From Eucalyptus grandis (Eukaryota > Streptophyta > Magnoliopsida > Myrtales > Myrtaceae): a DNA stretch of 64,000 nucleotides. Where the stretch lies: assembly GCF_016545825.1 (NCBI RefSeq), contig NC_052617.1, positions 4,856,600 through 4,920,599 on the forward strand. The letters are read 5' to 3'. A program made the position numbers and the translations under genes. Shown one piece after another: positions 15,620 through 32,465 of the stretch. The notes beneath the pieces are model-generated. The model searched no databases. It saw only the letters and a program-made list of their open reading frames with translations, and had not been told where the DNA came from. The first letter of the stretch is position 1, and every line of letters starts with the position of its first letter.

Positions 15620-16219
15620 ACGTGTCGTCCACTGAATGGACTACTGCATGGATGATGTGGCATCACAGTTGCACCTAATATTTTTTCACATAGCGTTTGT
15701 TAATACAGAAATGGTTATTGATAATGAGATGGGAAATGGACACAAACTGATCCAGTAGAAAGGAGTTTATAAATGCATAAACGTATTAGTACGAAACAAA
15801 AGTATTCCCGGCCCACAAACAAAATCATCCCTTGTCAATTGTATGGTACAATTGGTAGGAAAATGAAAATCGTATAATACGGCTCATGGACAATCATGTT
15901 ATGATGCCCTAAACACATGTCATCCATTGAATAGACAACTGCATGGACGATGTGGCATCATGATTGCACCTAATATTTTTTCACATTGCGTTTGTTGATA
16001 TAGAAATGGTAATTGATAATGAGATGGGAAATGGACACAAACTGATCCAGGAGAAAAGAGTTTATATAGAAATGGAAATGCATAAACGTATTAGTACGAA
16101 ACAAAAGTATTCCCGGCCCACAAACAAAATCATCCCTTGTCAATCGTATCGTACAATTGGCAGGAAAATGAAAATCGTATAGTACTCATGGACTATCATG
16201 ACAATCATGTTATGATGCC
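15620..16219. repeat. Direct tandem duplication, two copies of about 295 bp
   Basis: Copy 1 (about 15620-15910) and copy 2 (about 15915-16219) share long identical stretches, for example the segment around GATGATGTGGCATCA / GACGATGTGGCATCA and the run containing ACGTATTAGTACGAAAC. They differ by scattered substitutions and a roughly 10-bp insertion in copy 2 (TATAGAAATGGAA region). The repeat lies just downstream of the JMJ21-like stop codon and codes for nothing recognisable. Confidence 0.92.
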
Positions 16220-16325
16220 TTATGGAGCTGTGAATCTTTACAAATAAATCAATGATCAGTTTTGACGGAATCGTCTTGGTCTGAAACTGGAAATTCTGGC
16301 TGATGTGGTGTGATGGCAGATAAGA

Positions 16326-19300
16326 TCAAGGAAAGCCCTTGTAGTTGTTCAATTCTCCCCATACTGTCTGTTCAACTTCTTCCCAAGATTCTGCACGTCT
16401 GAGGTCCTTCCAGATGCTGAAAATGGCTGCCAGAACGTTCTCCTCATACAAGATGCAATAGCACCTGCACATGCATCATTTGATATATGATGACATACGT
16501 GGAATTTAGGTCAAAAGACCATTAGAAATAAGCGCAGAGTGTAAAAAAAGTCAAACAGGGAAAATAGCTATGGATATTGCATCGCCAAGAGATGATAGGC
16601 ACCAAACTCTGGGGTCAGCTAACGCGTTGATAGGCACCAGACTCTTAAGAGCCCGGATACAGCGCAATCAATGCATTCTTACATTTTAACACTCGAAAGG
16701 GCAGGATGTGGTTAGGCTTTGAAAAGAGAGGGAAAATAAGATGTCCACAGCTGTTTAATCTAGTGAAATTAGCTTGTCAGTATCTCAGCACTTGCATCAT
16801 ATGATTCCACTTATCAGATTTCCTACAGATTTCATCTCCAAGGACTAAGGTAATTAGGGGAGCTGTGAGCGTCAGTTCATACCACACAAACATACTTTTA
16901 CTATCTTCATCCCATGATAAGCACATGCTGATAAAGAAAGCTTGCTGTCAGCACAGAGCAGTGACTAAAAGCTACAGTGCAAGAGGAAAATTATCTGCAA
17001 GATAGTCGCTTCTATTGGACCCTTGCTATTGAAGCAATACAAGAATTATCCCCCAAGAGGCACATTACAACAAACCTTGTTTGCAAAGACTAAATTCTTC
17101 CCAAAGAACCTACACATCAGACACCCAATTTTACACATTCTAAATATACTAGCGGGGATTGATGAGTGTTAATGCAGTTGATAAGAGAAATGGAAATGAA
17201 GTGACAACCGAGGATGAAGTACCCAACTCGACAAAGTCTGATGTACCCAACTTGACAAAGTCTGATGAAGATAAGACTCATTATGGAACCAATCAATGTA
17301 GTTAGGGTTGACTGAAAACCCTAGGTCGGAGGTGACACATGACTGAAAATGAAACTCATATGGACAGTGCACTAGTTCTTTAACCTATTCTGTGTGGGGA
17401 GTGGCAAAAGGAAAGCAGAATTAGCGCTTTGATTTCCTCTCTTATGGTGGCTCTAAAGCCAGGATATGGCATTAGGAGTACAATAGAGGGAAAGAGAAGC
17501 AGTAGGCTTTCAATGCATTATTAGTCACTTCAAACTTACGCAGAAGCTCTTAAAGACACTCTTAACACAAAAATCCCCACCTACCTCATTTAAATACCAA
17601 ACAATTACCTACTCACCATGAGTATTTTATACTGCTATATTTTCTCCAACAATGAGCATCAGTTTTATCCGTCGGCTCTCATTCATGCCAAAGTCCAAAT
17701 AAGGTGCAACCTTGCACAAAGATGCTTTATCAAATGTTCCTCAAACATGGTGTGCATGCAGATGTGCATTTTTCATAAAAATTAGTTGAACTGAGATTAT
17801 AAAACCACGTAAACAAACAAAGAAGGAAAACTATGACTCACATGGCACGGTAGGACAGCCGCTGGTATTTGACATCTCCCAAAGATTGATGCTGTAGTTG
17901 ACCTCCTGGCAAGGGAATCTTGTAATTCTGCAAAAGCTGTTTTAAGAGATAGGAATCGCCTCGAAAGACATCCAGATGTATAGGAATCAGATCATAAAGG
18001 GGGTCCCCTGCAAAGAGATAAAAAGTCATTCAGTACTAGCAAGAATGTCCTGAGACTTGCTAGACTCCTCTTCTCCATCACACAGATTCAAAGGTATTTA
18101 TGTTTTCGGTCATCCTCATTTGCATGACTAAGCCTCAGGAATCAGTTCTCATAGTTCATAGACATGGCCGTACAAGTACATTCAATTTTTTTAAGCCTGC
18201 TATGCACATTCATGAGTTTGCATCAACATCGCATGGCTGTACTATGGACCTTAGCTCTGTGAATTTGAAGACTAAGGGTCCGTTTGGTAATGCTTCTATT
18301 TCGAGGAACAATTTCTTTTAAGAAATAATCTTTTTCTATTTTTATTCCCTGGAACTATTTCTGAGTAAAAGAACATGTTTGGTAACTACACATAATTTCT
18401 ATCCTCGAAATAGAAAAAGAATAGGAATAAATTAGGTACAATAATTTTTTTTTACAATGTAGTATTTCTTTTGATTTTTTTTATATTTTTTAAGAATTAT
18501 TTTCCTTTTTTTCTTTTCTTCGATGGCTAGGGCGGATGGTGCGGGCGGCTGTGAGTGGCAAGGAAGAAGAAAAGAAAAAAAGAAAAGAAAAAATAGACTT
18601 ATTTTGAGAGATTGTTCTCGAGAACAAGAATCTATTTTTTTTTTCTACTTCTTGTTTTTGTTCAAAATCTATTCCTCGGCTACTTTTCTATTCCAAGGAA
18701 CAAAAAAATTAGTTAACGTTACCAAATGAATTTCTGTTCTTTTTTTGTTTTGGGGAACAAAAGAATAGAAAAACAAAGAAACCGAAACGTTAACAAACAG
18801 GCTCAAACTGGCTAATTTACAGTCAAGCAAAAGCATAAATGCAAACATGAAAAGGCACTAACCTATGGAGAGATGGTCCTTAGCTCTGTGAATTTGAAGA
18901 CTAACTGGCTAATTTACAGTCAAGCAAAAGCATTAATGCAGACATGAAAAGGCACTAACCTATGGAGAGATCACTAAAATCAAGAATGTGACTTGGCCGC
19001 CATGACTGTCCCAGCTCACCACCATCATATCCATTATCCATAGAGCCAACTCTAGGCGAAATTCGATTATTATAACTATCAGTAGAACAGGGTTCCATGT
19101 GAATATTGTCATCCATAATGTCAGAGTGTATCCAGGAAGGTCGACAACCTTCCTTGTGGTAATCCTGAAAAAGATATTCAGAGCACATTCAAAAACAAAG
19201 GATGTGAAGTGGTCATAAAAAAATCGACTCACACCCGCAATGTAATGCAGCAACAACCCAACTTGCTTATGAAATATCTATGCCTTTCACGTTAAATGTG

Positions 19301-22300
19301 AGCAATCAGCTGCACTATTTCAGAAAAGAAGAAAACTGCCAGTAGGTCCATGAACCCTTTTTCTCATCTAATGTCTAGTCCAAATTCAAATTCACGCATT
19401 GTAGTAGATAGATGCTGATTCCCTAGAAAGTTTATTTTTGGGGTACATCACATAAGTTCCATGGGACTTCATGTTGCAAAAACAAATGACCACAAAAACA
19501 GGTCCACAAAAACTGCCAGTAGGTCCATGAACCCTGTCTAATTATAGTAACTACTGAAAGAAACCAAGTATTATTCCATAAGCTGCATAAGAAGATGGTC
19601 TATGAGTCACCTTATATGAGGAAAACAACTTTGTTAGGTCATCTGGGATGTACTCATTAACTTTCTCTATCAGTGTGCTAGGAATTGGATCTCCCCTGCG
19701 AGACAATAGAAGTGTTACAGGTCTCACATTAAACTCAATGTAACACTGGAATTCCACTAATACTCATCAATTTTCTCTATCACATGACAATAATACTTCT
19801 CTTTCATTTCCCAAAAAAAAGAAAGGGCACACTGAAATTGCCATCAAAATAATAATCAAGCAGCAATAAATAAAAGCTGTCAATCAGATTAGCAGTCTGA
19901 GAGGTAATCTAATTTCTAGTTATCTTAGCAGAAGAAATTTGCACCCTCAGCACATGTTAAATGACACCCTCAAGATTGAGGTGTCTTATATCACACAGGA
20001 TACTGTCTTAACATTTAGTCCATGGAAAATAACATTCATTTGTCATCATTTTTCGAAGAACACACAACGGTCTTGCAGAATCAAAGGGATAACATTTCCC
20101 TTATAGATGAAGAAGAAAACTTTTTATATTGCAAATCGGATGAGTTTGCACATTTTAGTAATGCTTTACTTGCTGCAGCAAATGAATTTCCATCAAGTCC
20201 TTTGTATCAGTTGGACTTACCATGTAGTTAACCGGCTTGCTAAAGTAATCTTTTTCCTGCTTAAAGTCCCAAGGAAGATGTTCCATTCTGCAGTAACTTT
20301 TGAACTAAACAGATGAGTCTCCACCTGATGATTTGTAAGCTCTGATTCCACTGTTTGTCCAATATCTGAGAAACTTTGAGAAACAAATGAAGGACAGGGC
20401 AACATATGTAGATTACGCAACTGTTCTCCAAGAAAGGCAGCTAGATTTAGTGTGTCCTGAATTGATAGTGCATCTCTTCTGCATTTCAAATGTACAGGAA
20501 TCTCCGTCAATACATAACATACATCTGTGCTAGAAAACATGAACTTTAAGTCTGCTTTGCACTTCATAGACAAGACCACTTACAGCTGAGCATATATCTT
20601 CCCTTTGCATCTTTTAGTTATGATGAATGGCCATATTCTGGAGCAGCTAGCTGAGCAGATTGATTCGTTTATGGACATTCCAGCTTTTGTATATTCATAT
20701 CTTTTCTTGTTCCAAACACCAAAAGGAAAGCCATCCTCTGAGCACTTCGGTGGGATCAGATTATACTTTGTAATGATATCAGGCACTTTTTGACCATCCC
20801 ATGGCAGAACTGTAAGTGATTCATCATCTTCAACGTAAAGAAGGCCACTACCCAAAACATCTGGAATGCAATTTCTCAGTGGAGAGCTGACTTGATCCAC
20901 TAATTTATAGAATTCAAGCTGCAAATCCGAGAGATAAAAATATAAAATATGCAAACATAGATTTCAGGAATTGAGTAATAAAATTATACCTCTGTGCCTA
21001 AACTATACATTGCATTCTCCAGGCCATCTTCAACAAATATCTTAACTACATGGTCCCCAATGAGGTAAACCTGCAAAAGTGGATAGGAAATTCATAGACC
21101 GAAAAGAATTAAAGAGAACTTCTTATTCCCTACCTGAAACTTCTATTATAATTGCATGCAATATTTAGTTCATCTTAATGTGCAGTCAAGATTCAAATAT
21201 CTATCATCTAGGTAAGAAGAAAGTATTGGAAATGAAGCTGAGGGAGGCATATAAGATCAATGCCAGCCATAAACCCTACATACAGGCCTTAAGAATAGTC
21301 AACAAACAGCCAGCTTAATGATAGTGATTCTCCAGCAATAAAATTCTAAACTGCTTTTTTTTTTTTTTAAGGAATCATGGAACCATATATTCAAATTCAA
21401 CGAGGTTCTAGTAGACTGCCTCAACAAACGAGCAGCCTAAGACCCTGCTACCAGCAATTCTTTCTACAAGCAATTAACTAGAGTTCCTGTAGATTTTCTT
21501 TTTTAATTTAGCTGTAGATGCATGGCCCGGTTGAAATTTGGCAGTATCTTTCTCAGACTTAACTATACTCCCACTCAGAGCAACTTTACCCCAAATCTCG
21601 TGGTTCCCCAGCAACATGTATTAAATTAGCAAAATAAAGAGTGCTGTCATTTAAGAGAACTCATCCACCAATCCTGCCTCAGTGGTTAAAGGTTGGATTA
21701 TAACCGTAGTACTTGTTGTTTTCATCAATGGATAACCGAGTTCTAAAGACTCCTCCCAAATCGATCATGCTTGACAATCACAAGAATATACATAAACACA
21801 AGACAACAGAGATCGTAAAGAAATAACACTTCCTGTAGAATGAGACGTACCGGATTGCTACCTGTGCCAACAGGAAGCCTCTCACTGTCCATTGGATGAG
21901 GCAATTTGTAAAAAGAACAAATTTCTGCTAAGCATTTCAACCACTTCTCTGTATTCAGTGCAAGACATGCCCCCTAAAATGATGTTAAAAAATGAATTAG
22001 AACACAAGAGACAAAGAAAGAACAGGCAACACAACATGATGACACCGCCAGCATCCAGAGCACGAGAAAACAAAGAAAAACACTAGCAAGTCAGAACTTG
22101 AAGAATCTCGTGACTAATGTGCATTTCTTAAGATTGTTCTACTTCTTCTGTTATGATGACAACAAGAGTTCACTTTTTGTCGAATTTTCCTATATATAAC
22201 ACTGGCCAAGTGGTTAAGGATCAAGTGCATGCACATATTTAATTTCCCACGCTACCCAGCGCAAATAATTCTTCATTTGGGCCATCTACCAGGGCTTGGC

Positions 22301-25300
22301 TTTTGGCTCCCACTCCCGCCTGGTTCAAGAGGTTAGTGGTGTATTTTAAGGCTGAGGTATACCTACCTGAGAGGGTCTCCCATGAAAGAAAGAAGAAAGA
22401 AAGAAGACCCTAGTCTCTGAAACTGTCAAAGATAGATGAGTTTAATCTCAAAAGACTAACCTTCCATAATAGATCTCTCATCTCCGGTTTGCCAACCCAA
22501 AGCTTGAATAACCACTCTCTCATTTCCCGTTGTCCTATGCAGTTCCCTGAACTCCAAGGAGACGTGTAGTGGTCTCTTTCTTTATCCAAAAACATAGCCA
22601 AGAAATCTATATCATAGGAGAACTCTTGCTTCCACATATCATAACTTTTAGATGCACTATTTGCAGATCCGCCATTGGTCAACTGGTCTCCATGTTGGGT
22701 TCTTAACCTCTTCTCTTTTCTGGTTGAATCCGAGTCACTTAAAGTATCAAATTGATGAAGATCAGCCATTTCTACTTCGCCAGACATGCCTCCATCCACA
22801 GCTAGCAACCCAGCTCGTGACACTCCTTTATGACGATAACCAGGAGCCAAATCCAAGCATACAAACTCAAAATTCTTTGAATTGACAAAATTTTGTGTTA
22901 CTGCAACTGTTGTCTCCAAATTCAGGACGCAATGCCACCAGCCACTAGGAATAAATATTGTCTCTCCAGGAAGTTGAGTACATTCTATTGGTTTATCTTC
23001 ATTGGCAAGAAGTGGATAAAAATCCAGCCACCACTACACAGACAGAGATGATTTGAGTAAAGAAAACACATCAAAGTGCTTATAGAAGAACATAAAGAAG
23101 ATTAAACTATCAGGTTCAGTACTAATTACCTGCAATGATGATGGATTCTGAACATTGACATCACCATCATCTTCATTCACATGTACTGTAACACCCAAAG
23201 GCACTTTTCCAGGAGGATATAATGCCCACCTGCTTCAACATTGATTTCATAAATTTCCTAGTGGAGACTATTGTTTCACTTTGCAGCAAATACCAACAAA
23301 GTACGTCATATTGAACATATAAACATTACTCAAAAATCATAGCTACACTAACGTTTCAATCAGGTTTTTCCTTTTGGCCATTAACATTGAGCAGCGACTT
23401 TCTGATTTAAGCTCCATAATAAGACAGAAACAGAGAACTTAATTCTTCAGTATCTGTTCCAGTTAATTTGAAGTGCAAAACAGGAATAATCTAATTGTGG
23501 AAGGCTCAAAATTAAAGAATATCTTTGTTCAGCACATAAATTAACAAAGGAGCAGATGTCGTCAACATGATTGATGGAAGTTTCAAAATAACTGCCAAAA
23601 CTATATGAGTGACACTCATTCCTTTTGCTCGATCCCAGTCAAAGGCGAAACTCAGTTACTCCCAGGTTATATGACTGCCTAATTAAATAAAATATGCTAA
23701 AAACTCAACAAAATCATATCATGCGATTATCTTTAGATGTGTGCACTGTGCTTTTGGAGCATGACAATATAAGTGCCCTCACACTCCTGGATAATGTTAG
23801 TAGGTACTGCTTTTCACTAAATGTTAGTGATGAAGATGCCATCAAATAAAAGTACCAGAAATATTTCCTGCTTCACATATAACTTAAGGAACAATTTATG
23901 TATTATTTAAAAGACTGATGGAGGTGCTGTTATAGCATATGTTTAAAGATACTTGTAGGAATGTAAATTCTCCACATATAATTTCTACCAACAGGATTGT
24001 AGCAAAAAGAGCAAGCACAATGTACCTTTTTTTACCGCAAAGAAGAGTGTTCCAGGCACTGGTAAGAGCCGGATCAACATGCCATGAGGCACCAGACCTC
24101 TCTGGACCAATAATGAGCCATCGATAGGGAGGCCGCTGCTCGGAATCCAAAACATCAAAAAAGTCTTCTTGAAAGAGGTGAGGCACACAATAATCCTTCA
24201 ATAAGCCAGGAGCAGCTTCTCCAAACTGAGGAATTTACAGCAAATTTACTTTCACAGATAAAAAGTGGGAGGGAAAGAGAAAAGACCACATACTTTGCCA
24301 GAAAAAAGGGCATGGAGGAGGAGGAGGAGGAGGAGAGGCACCTTATCATCAAATATATATAGGGGATCCTCATCATGCTGGAATTTCATGTATGAAGCAT
24401 AATCCTTAAGTTTCATCAGGATCTTCCTTGAACTTCGCTGAGATATTCTGAATGGTGTGTCTCCATATTTGCATAAAAGCTGGTCAATGGTCCACGGACT
24501 TTTTGCTGGCCATGTATCAGCAAGTCCAGCGAGCAGAACCTGATAGAAGATGTAGAAGTATTTTTTTTCCTCGTAAGCATAATAAACAAGAGATTCTGCC
24601 CATTTCCCAAAAAAATAAGACCTATATTTTCACAATTTCTAACACAAGCAGGATTGTCTTATATTATTAGAAAATCTCCTCACTCAAATATACAGTGGAT
24701 CTCTTTCTAGAGAAGAGAAACCAAGCACAACATTCATTAGACGAACAGATTGCCTCGGCTTGTTTGGTGAGAGAGGAAGTCGATTCCAATCCACTTTGGC
24801 ATGGTGTTCTAGTTCATACATCCAGAAAGTACAAAATATGCATTTGGAAATACAAAAGCACATGTGCAGGCACTAGAAAAAGAATGAAGGGGGAGGAAGG
24901 GTGAATGGTTAAGGGCATTTGAAAAAAGAGAAAAGAAGAAGAACCAAACCATGAAAACACTTCCTTTGGTTTATCAGTTTATCGTGTTTTTTTGCTTGCA
25001 TCGGTGTTATCTGCTCATCAGCTTTGGTTTCTTGGTTCAGAAACCTATGAAAGCAAACAATTTCTCCTAAAAATAGTAACTTAGAGTTTAGCATAGTCAA
25101 GTGAGCCCATCGTATCTAAATGTCTCTATATGTTCATTTCTTAATGGAGCATTCAGAAGGAATCTTCAATCTTGAAAAAAGCCTATTAAAGAGTTTAGTT
25201 TCTGTTTCAAATCTAACATATCCAAATCCTACACTGCTTCCGGGAAACAAAAATAATAAATCTGGAAGTTGCACATAACTCACTTGGTAGTAGGCATGTT

Positions 25301-26627
25301 AGTTTGTCTCCAAGTAGAAAAAACAGATCTAATTAATTGCACAAAAGTGATTCAGACCAATGACGATAATAAGGCAAAAGAAGATAATTTATGATGTCAT
25401 TGAGCAAAACCATATTGTTGTTACTATCATATATCTAGTATTGTCTATTAATCAGTACTGCTGTCCCACATCATTCATGACAAGATAACTGTTCTGATAA
25501 CAACAACAACTAAAGATGTGCCTGTCTTTCTCTCTTTTAAATTTCTAAAATCTGTAGAAAAAAATTTGTGAGACGATGTTCATTATATCACCAATTATTT
25601 AAAACTTTACCGGCTTTTTTCCATCATACTCATGGCGAAATTCTTCTAGAGAAATGTCATTCTTTCTTTCCACGTTTCCGCTATCCACAGAAAACCCGTT
25701 CAATGTGGTGTGGCACCTATACAATCTTCGATACAAGAACAATGAATTGAATCCTGTATACAGTAGTAACACACAGTTTTAAGACAACTCCGAAGGATTA
25801 AGTGATGACGCAAAAAAGAATATAGTACAGAGCTAAGTACCATCAAAATGCAATCTTTTCCTGCAAGTTTCAATGTACTTGGTTGGAAGGTTCAATCTGC
25901 ATAGAGAAACAGTGAGGAAGAAAAGCAGCACACACCAATTGTAAGCCAAAAAAAAAAGGTATAATAAGTTGACGAAAACTACATAAATGTCAACTGATCA
26001 TAAACCACCAAAGAAAGAAAAACTACACAAGTAGTTGCAAAATGAGTCCCGAGACATACAGAGAGAGCGTGGTTTCCTTCCAGGATCCTCTGTACTGAAG
26101 AAGCTTATCTGATCTCTTCAAGTTCAAACAAAGACTCATCCACAGCGGTTCCTCATTGCACAGGATGTACATCGCACTACAGTATCACAAAGCCAACCAG
26201 ATCAGAAAGCACATAAAATCTGCGGCTGCAAACGAAACTGCTGGACTTAAGAGTCCTACCCATGGCAGCAGTTTATTTCAATGACAAATCAAGGCCATAA
26301 GAAAAATTTCAAACGAGACAAGCTTATATTATGCGCGGTGTGCCGGAACAGGACGCACAAACAACCAAGCGAATGGAGTTCAGAATAGAAATGCTACGAC
26401 AATCTAATGCTTCAATTCCGTGACTTGTCACATTTTCACGAGTCACCAAAATCACAAAATACTAAGCAGCGACAGTCTATATCGCCAACATCAATCGGCA
26501 CACAAAATCGATCGAGCCTTCCGCTAGTTCGGCCCTCAAATCACGAACCGCAAATTCAACTCGCAGCCTAAACGTGCAGTGCCCGACGTGATACGCGTTC
26601 AAACGCCGCCGATCGAGAGGAACCGAC

Positions 26628-26669
<42 letters not shown>

Positions 26670-26851
26670 GGAGGGAGACTCGTTAACCTGCTGACGCAAG
26701 AGAGGCGAGCCGCATCGCGAGGGGAGAGGTTCTCGAGGATCGAGCAGACGACCTCGTCGGGAAGGACGCGGAGGTTGCCGAGGGCGTCGGGCCTCCGATC
26801 TCTGAACCCGAACGGTGGTGGCGCTTGAGGCAGAGGAGGAGGATTCTCCAT
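16326..26851 (-). CDS. JMJ21: F-box + JmjC + APH-kinase-like protein (JMJ21 / At1g78280 type)
   Basis: Sixteen exons, in order: 26688-26851, 26060-26176, 25841-25896, 25611-25753, 24342-24539, 24026-24225, 23130-23229, 22461-23033, 21851-21973, 20990-21070, 20584-20918, 20221-20478, 19611-19695, 18960-19164, 17842-18007 and 16326-16464. Phases all agree and give 980 residues. Residues about 28-70 form an F-box (LRVLPDEVVCSILENLSPRD). Residues about 160-400 form a JmjC fold with the Fe(II) triad His275/Asp277 (SWHVDP) and His360 (PSGWWHCVLN). From about 559 there is an aminoglycoside-phosphotransferase-like kinase fold: VVKIF Lys568, catalytic loop HSDIMDDN (Asp826, Asn831) and DFSD (Asp873). 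Known: the Arabidopsis counterpart is an F-box protein of the JmjC group with poorly defined function. An SCF-linked 2-oxoglutarate oxygenase with an attached kinase-like domain is inference. Confidence 0.93.
18241..18972. repeat. Tandem duplication spanning the exon 14 splice donor, split by an insertion
   Basis: Copy B (about 18872-18972) includes the last 12 or so bases of exon 14, its donor site and about 90 bp of intron. Copy A (18241-18275 plus 18805-18871) repeats the same sequence, including the donor context CCATAG|GTTAGTGCC. Copy A is interrupted by a 529-bp insertion that copy B lacks. The intron therefore carries a second near-perfect copy of the 5' splice site downstream of the real one. 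Confidence 0.9.
18276..18804. mobile_element. Non-autonomous PIF/Harbinger-like element (529 bp)
   Basis: The left end reads GGGTCCGTTTGGTAATGC and the complement of the right end GAGCCTGTTTGTTAACG, an imperfect terminal inverted repeat. The left flank is TAA and the right flank AAA. The adjacent duplicate shows the empty site with one TAA, so the target duplication is 3 bp (TAA) with one later mutation. A 3-bp TWA duplication and G-rich ends fit the PIF/Harbinger superfamily. No transposase is present. It lies in intron 14 of the JMJ21-like gene. Confidence 0.8.
22195..22410 (+). mobile_element. Possible degraded tRNA-derived SINE in intron 8
   Basis: TGGCCAAGTGGTTAAGG resembles a Pol III A box (near 22203), a GGTTCAAG B-box-like motif lies near 22322, and the segment ends in a GAAAGAAAGAAG A-rich tail. 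The A-to-B spacing (about 110 bp) is too long for a canonical tRNA promoter, and no target duplication was found, so this is tentative. Confidence 0.3.
26633..26667. repeat. GA microsatellite in intron 1 of the JMJ21-like gene
   Basis: About 17 consecutive GA dinucleotides lie some 20 bp inside intron 1, just beyond the exon 1 donor site (CT-rich on the transcribed strand). Confidence 0.9.
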
Positions 26852-28544
26852 TGACGAGATGTGGGAAAAAGAGAGAGAGAGATTGAGACGACGACGACGA
26901 CGACAACGAAATAAGGTTGATTCCGCGTTGGCTTTGGCGATATATATACGTTTGGCCATCGACCGTTTTCCTCCGCGAAAACCCGAAAAGCGGATGAACG
27001 AGTACGGACAGCGTGGGTTCGCTTGGGGCATCTTGCCGCGTGCGCTGAAGTTTCACGCCACCTTCAGGCGCCTCTGGGCTTTCCCCCGATGCTCCACCTT
27101 GGAATTTAAATTTGGGGTGCTATCTTTAGCATTTTTTTTTATAACAAAAATTCAATCATGAGATTTAGGATTTTTAATTTAACCCAAAGCTATATATTTT
27201 GATTCCTTAGTATATTTAGTAAAAAATGTTTAACCCAAAGCTATATATTCTGATTCCTTAGTATATTTAGTTAAAAATGAATTTACTCGATAGCTTGAGA
27301 CTCCACTGGACAACTCACGTTATGCCTATGCTGCACTATTTCATCTTCTTTTTTTCTTTTTTTTGGTGATTAAAGAATTGTCGGAAACTCCTTATGGGGT
27401 CACACCACCCTCCGATGCTCGGTGGCATTGTCGGACGTCGTCACAAGCGCACTATTTCATCTATTATTGTGTGGTAAATGTGAAGAAAGTATAAAAAAAT
27501 GAATCTCTCACAATCAATTTGAAAAGAGTGAAAAATTTTAAAATTCAATTAGCAAAACTACAACAGATTTTAGAGTTTTTTTAGCGATTTTCCCCATCAC
27601 TAGGCCTATTCATTCAGTGGACCACGATCAAAACCTCCGGTGGCCCTGCCCGGGCCACATCTTAGGGCAAGGCAACAGGCCGTCCCACCATCAGCAATAT
27701 TACACCCAGTGCTGGGAACAGGCCTGTTCGGCCTGTTTGGCTCACAGGCTTCCAGTTTTGGGCCTGGATTTTTTGTCCAGGGCTTCCCAGCGGGCCTAAA
27801 AGTTTCGGTCAAGCCCACCCTTTCCCTGAGCGGGCCTAGGCGAGCACCCGAAATAATTGGCCAGCAAGAGAGAGTCAGTTATAAGTACATGGTCAGGAGA
27901 AGAAGGGCCCATGAGCAAGTTCCCATTTTCTGGGCCCAATCCACCATCATCCCCTCGGCCTTGGGCTTTTCTCAAGGCCGAGGGGCTTCGACGGTTTAAC
28001 CACGGAGAAATCGGTGAGAAACAAAATTATTTATACATCGAGTCAAGTCGAAGGGAGAATTATACAAATTATTATTGTAATGAATTACCAAAGGAGTGGG
28101 TATAGAGAAATCCAAAACTGTCGAATCCCTCGCGTTATGATATTCTTCTACATCATTGAAAAGCAGGACCAAAAAATTTGGTTCCCGACATAACTCGAAC
28201 AACTCAATGACACCAATCGCTATCCTATCCCACCCGCTGGCCCCCACTTACCAGCACAACATATATTCTAAATTCAGGGGGGTAGGACGCTACTATGCTC
28301 TGCTTTGACCTTGCACAGCTAAAGCCGATGATTCTAAGCCGCATAGGCCGGAGGCCACGCGACATTCTTTATTTACCTTACGGTGTCCCTTTCAGTGCTT
28401 AAAAATCAAACTTCAACCACTGTAGTATGTATACATTCATACGGGCATAAATTAAAACATACATAAATGTTGGTACAACACAACAACTCGTACATGCCGG
28501 CGCTAAGGAATACGTGATCCTCGGGGTGCCATGGGAGCACGATT
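26852..28544. other. Intergenic: JMJ21-like promoter side and DAHPS 3' flank
   Basis: Apart from the 55-bp tandem repeat, the interval holds a GGCC-rich patch at about 27600-27990, with repeated CCGGGCC/GGGCCTAGG-like words typical of degraded plant DNA transposons. No ends could be defined. No recognisable coding sequence was seen. Confidence 0.5.
27178..27290. repeat. Short tandem duplication, 2 x about 55 bp
   Basis: Two adjacent copies of a segment containing TTTAACCCAAAGCTATATAT and GATTCCTTAGTATATTTAGT, differing by about two bases. It is noncoding and lies upstream of the JMJ21-like gene. Confidence 0.9.
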
Positions 28545-32350
<3,806 letters not shown>

Positions 32351-32457
32351 TGCCGTTTTTCTTGCTCTGCCTTTTCGGGTGGCAATGCGGATTGGAGAGA
32401 GATGGAGAGGGAAGGCACGAGAGAGGTACCTGAGGAGATCTGGAGAAACGGCGCATC

Positions 32458-32465
32458 GTTTTATA
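32458..32465 (-). promoter_or_regulatory. TATA box of the DAHPS gene
   Basis: TATAAAAC on the minus strand lies about 108 bp before the ATG at 32350. It sits almost on top of an upstream in-frame ATG at 32456, so transcription should start after that ATG. This argues that 32350 is the true start codon. Confidence 0.65.

Noticed and set aside
21660..21740. CCTCAGTGGTTAAAGG, an A-box-like word suggesting a tRNA or SINE in JMJ21 intron 9
   Set aside because: No B box, no tail and no target duplication; a cloverleaf cannot be drawn.
32351..32456. Upstream in-frame ATG at 32456 as the DAHPS start
   Set aside because: It lies at the TATA box, so it should not be transcribed; the added residues are not transit-peptide-like compared with those after 32350.
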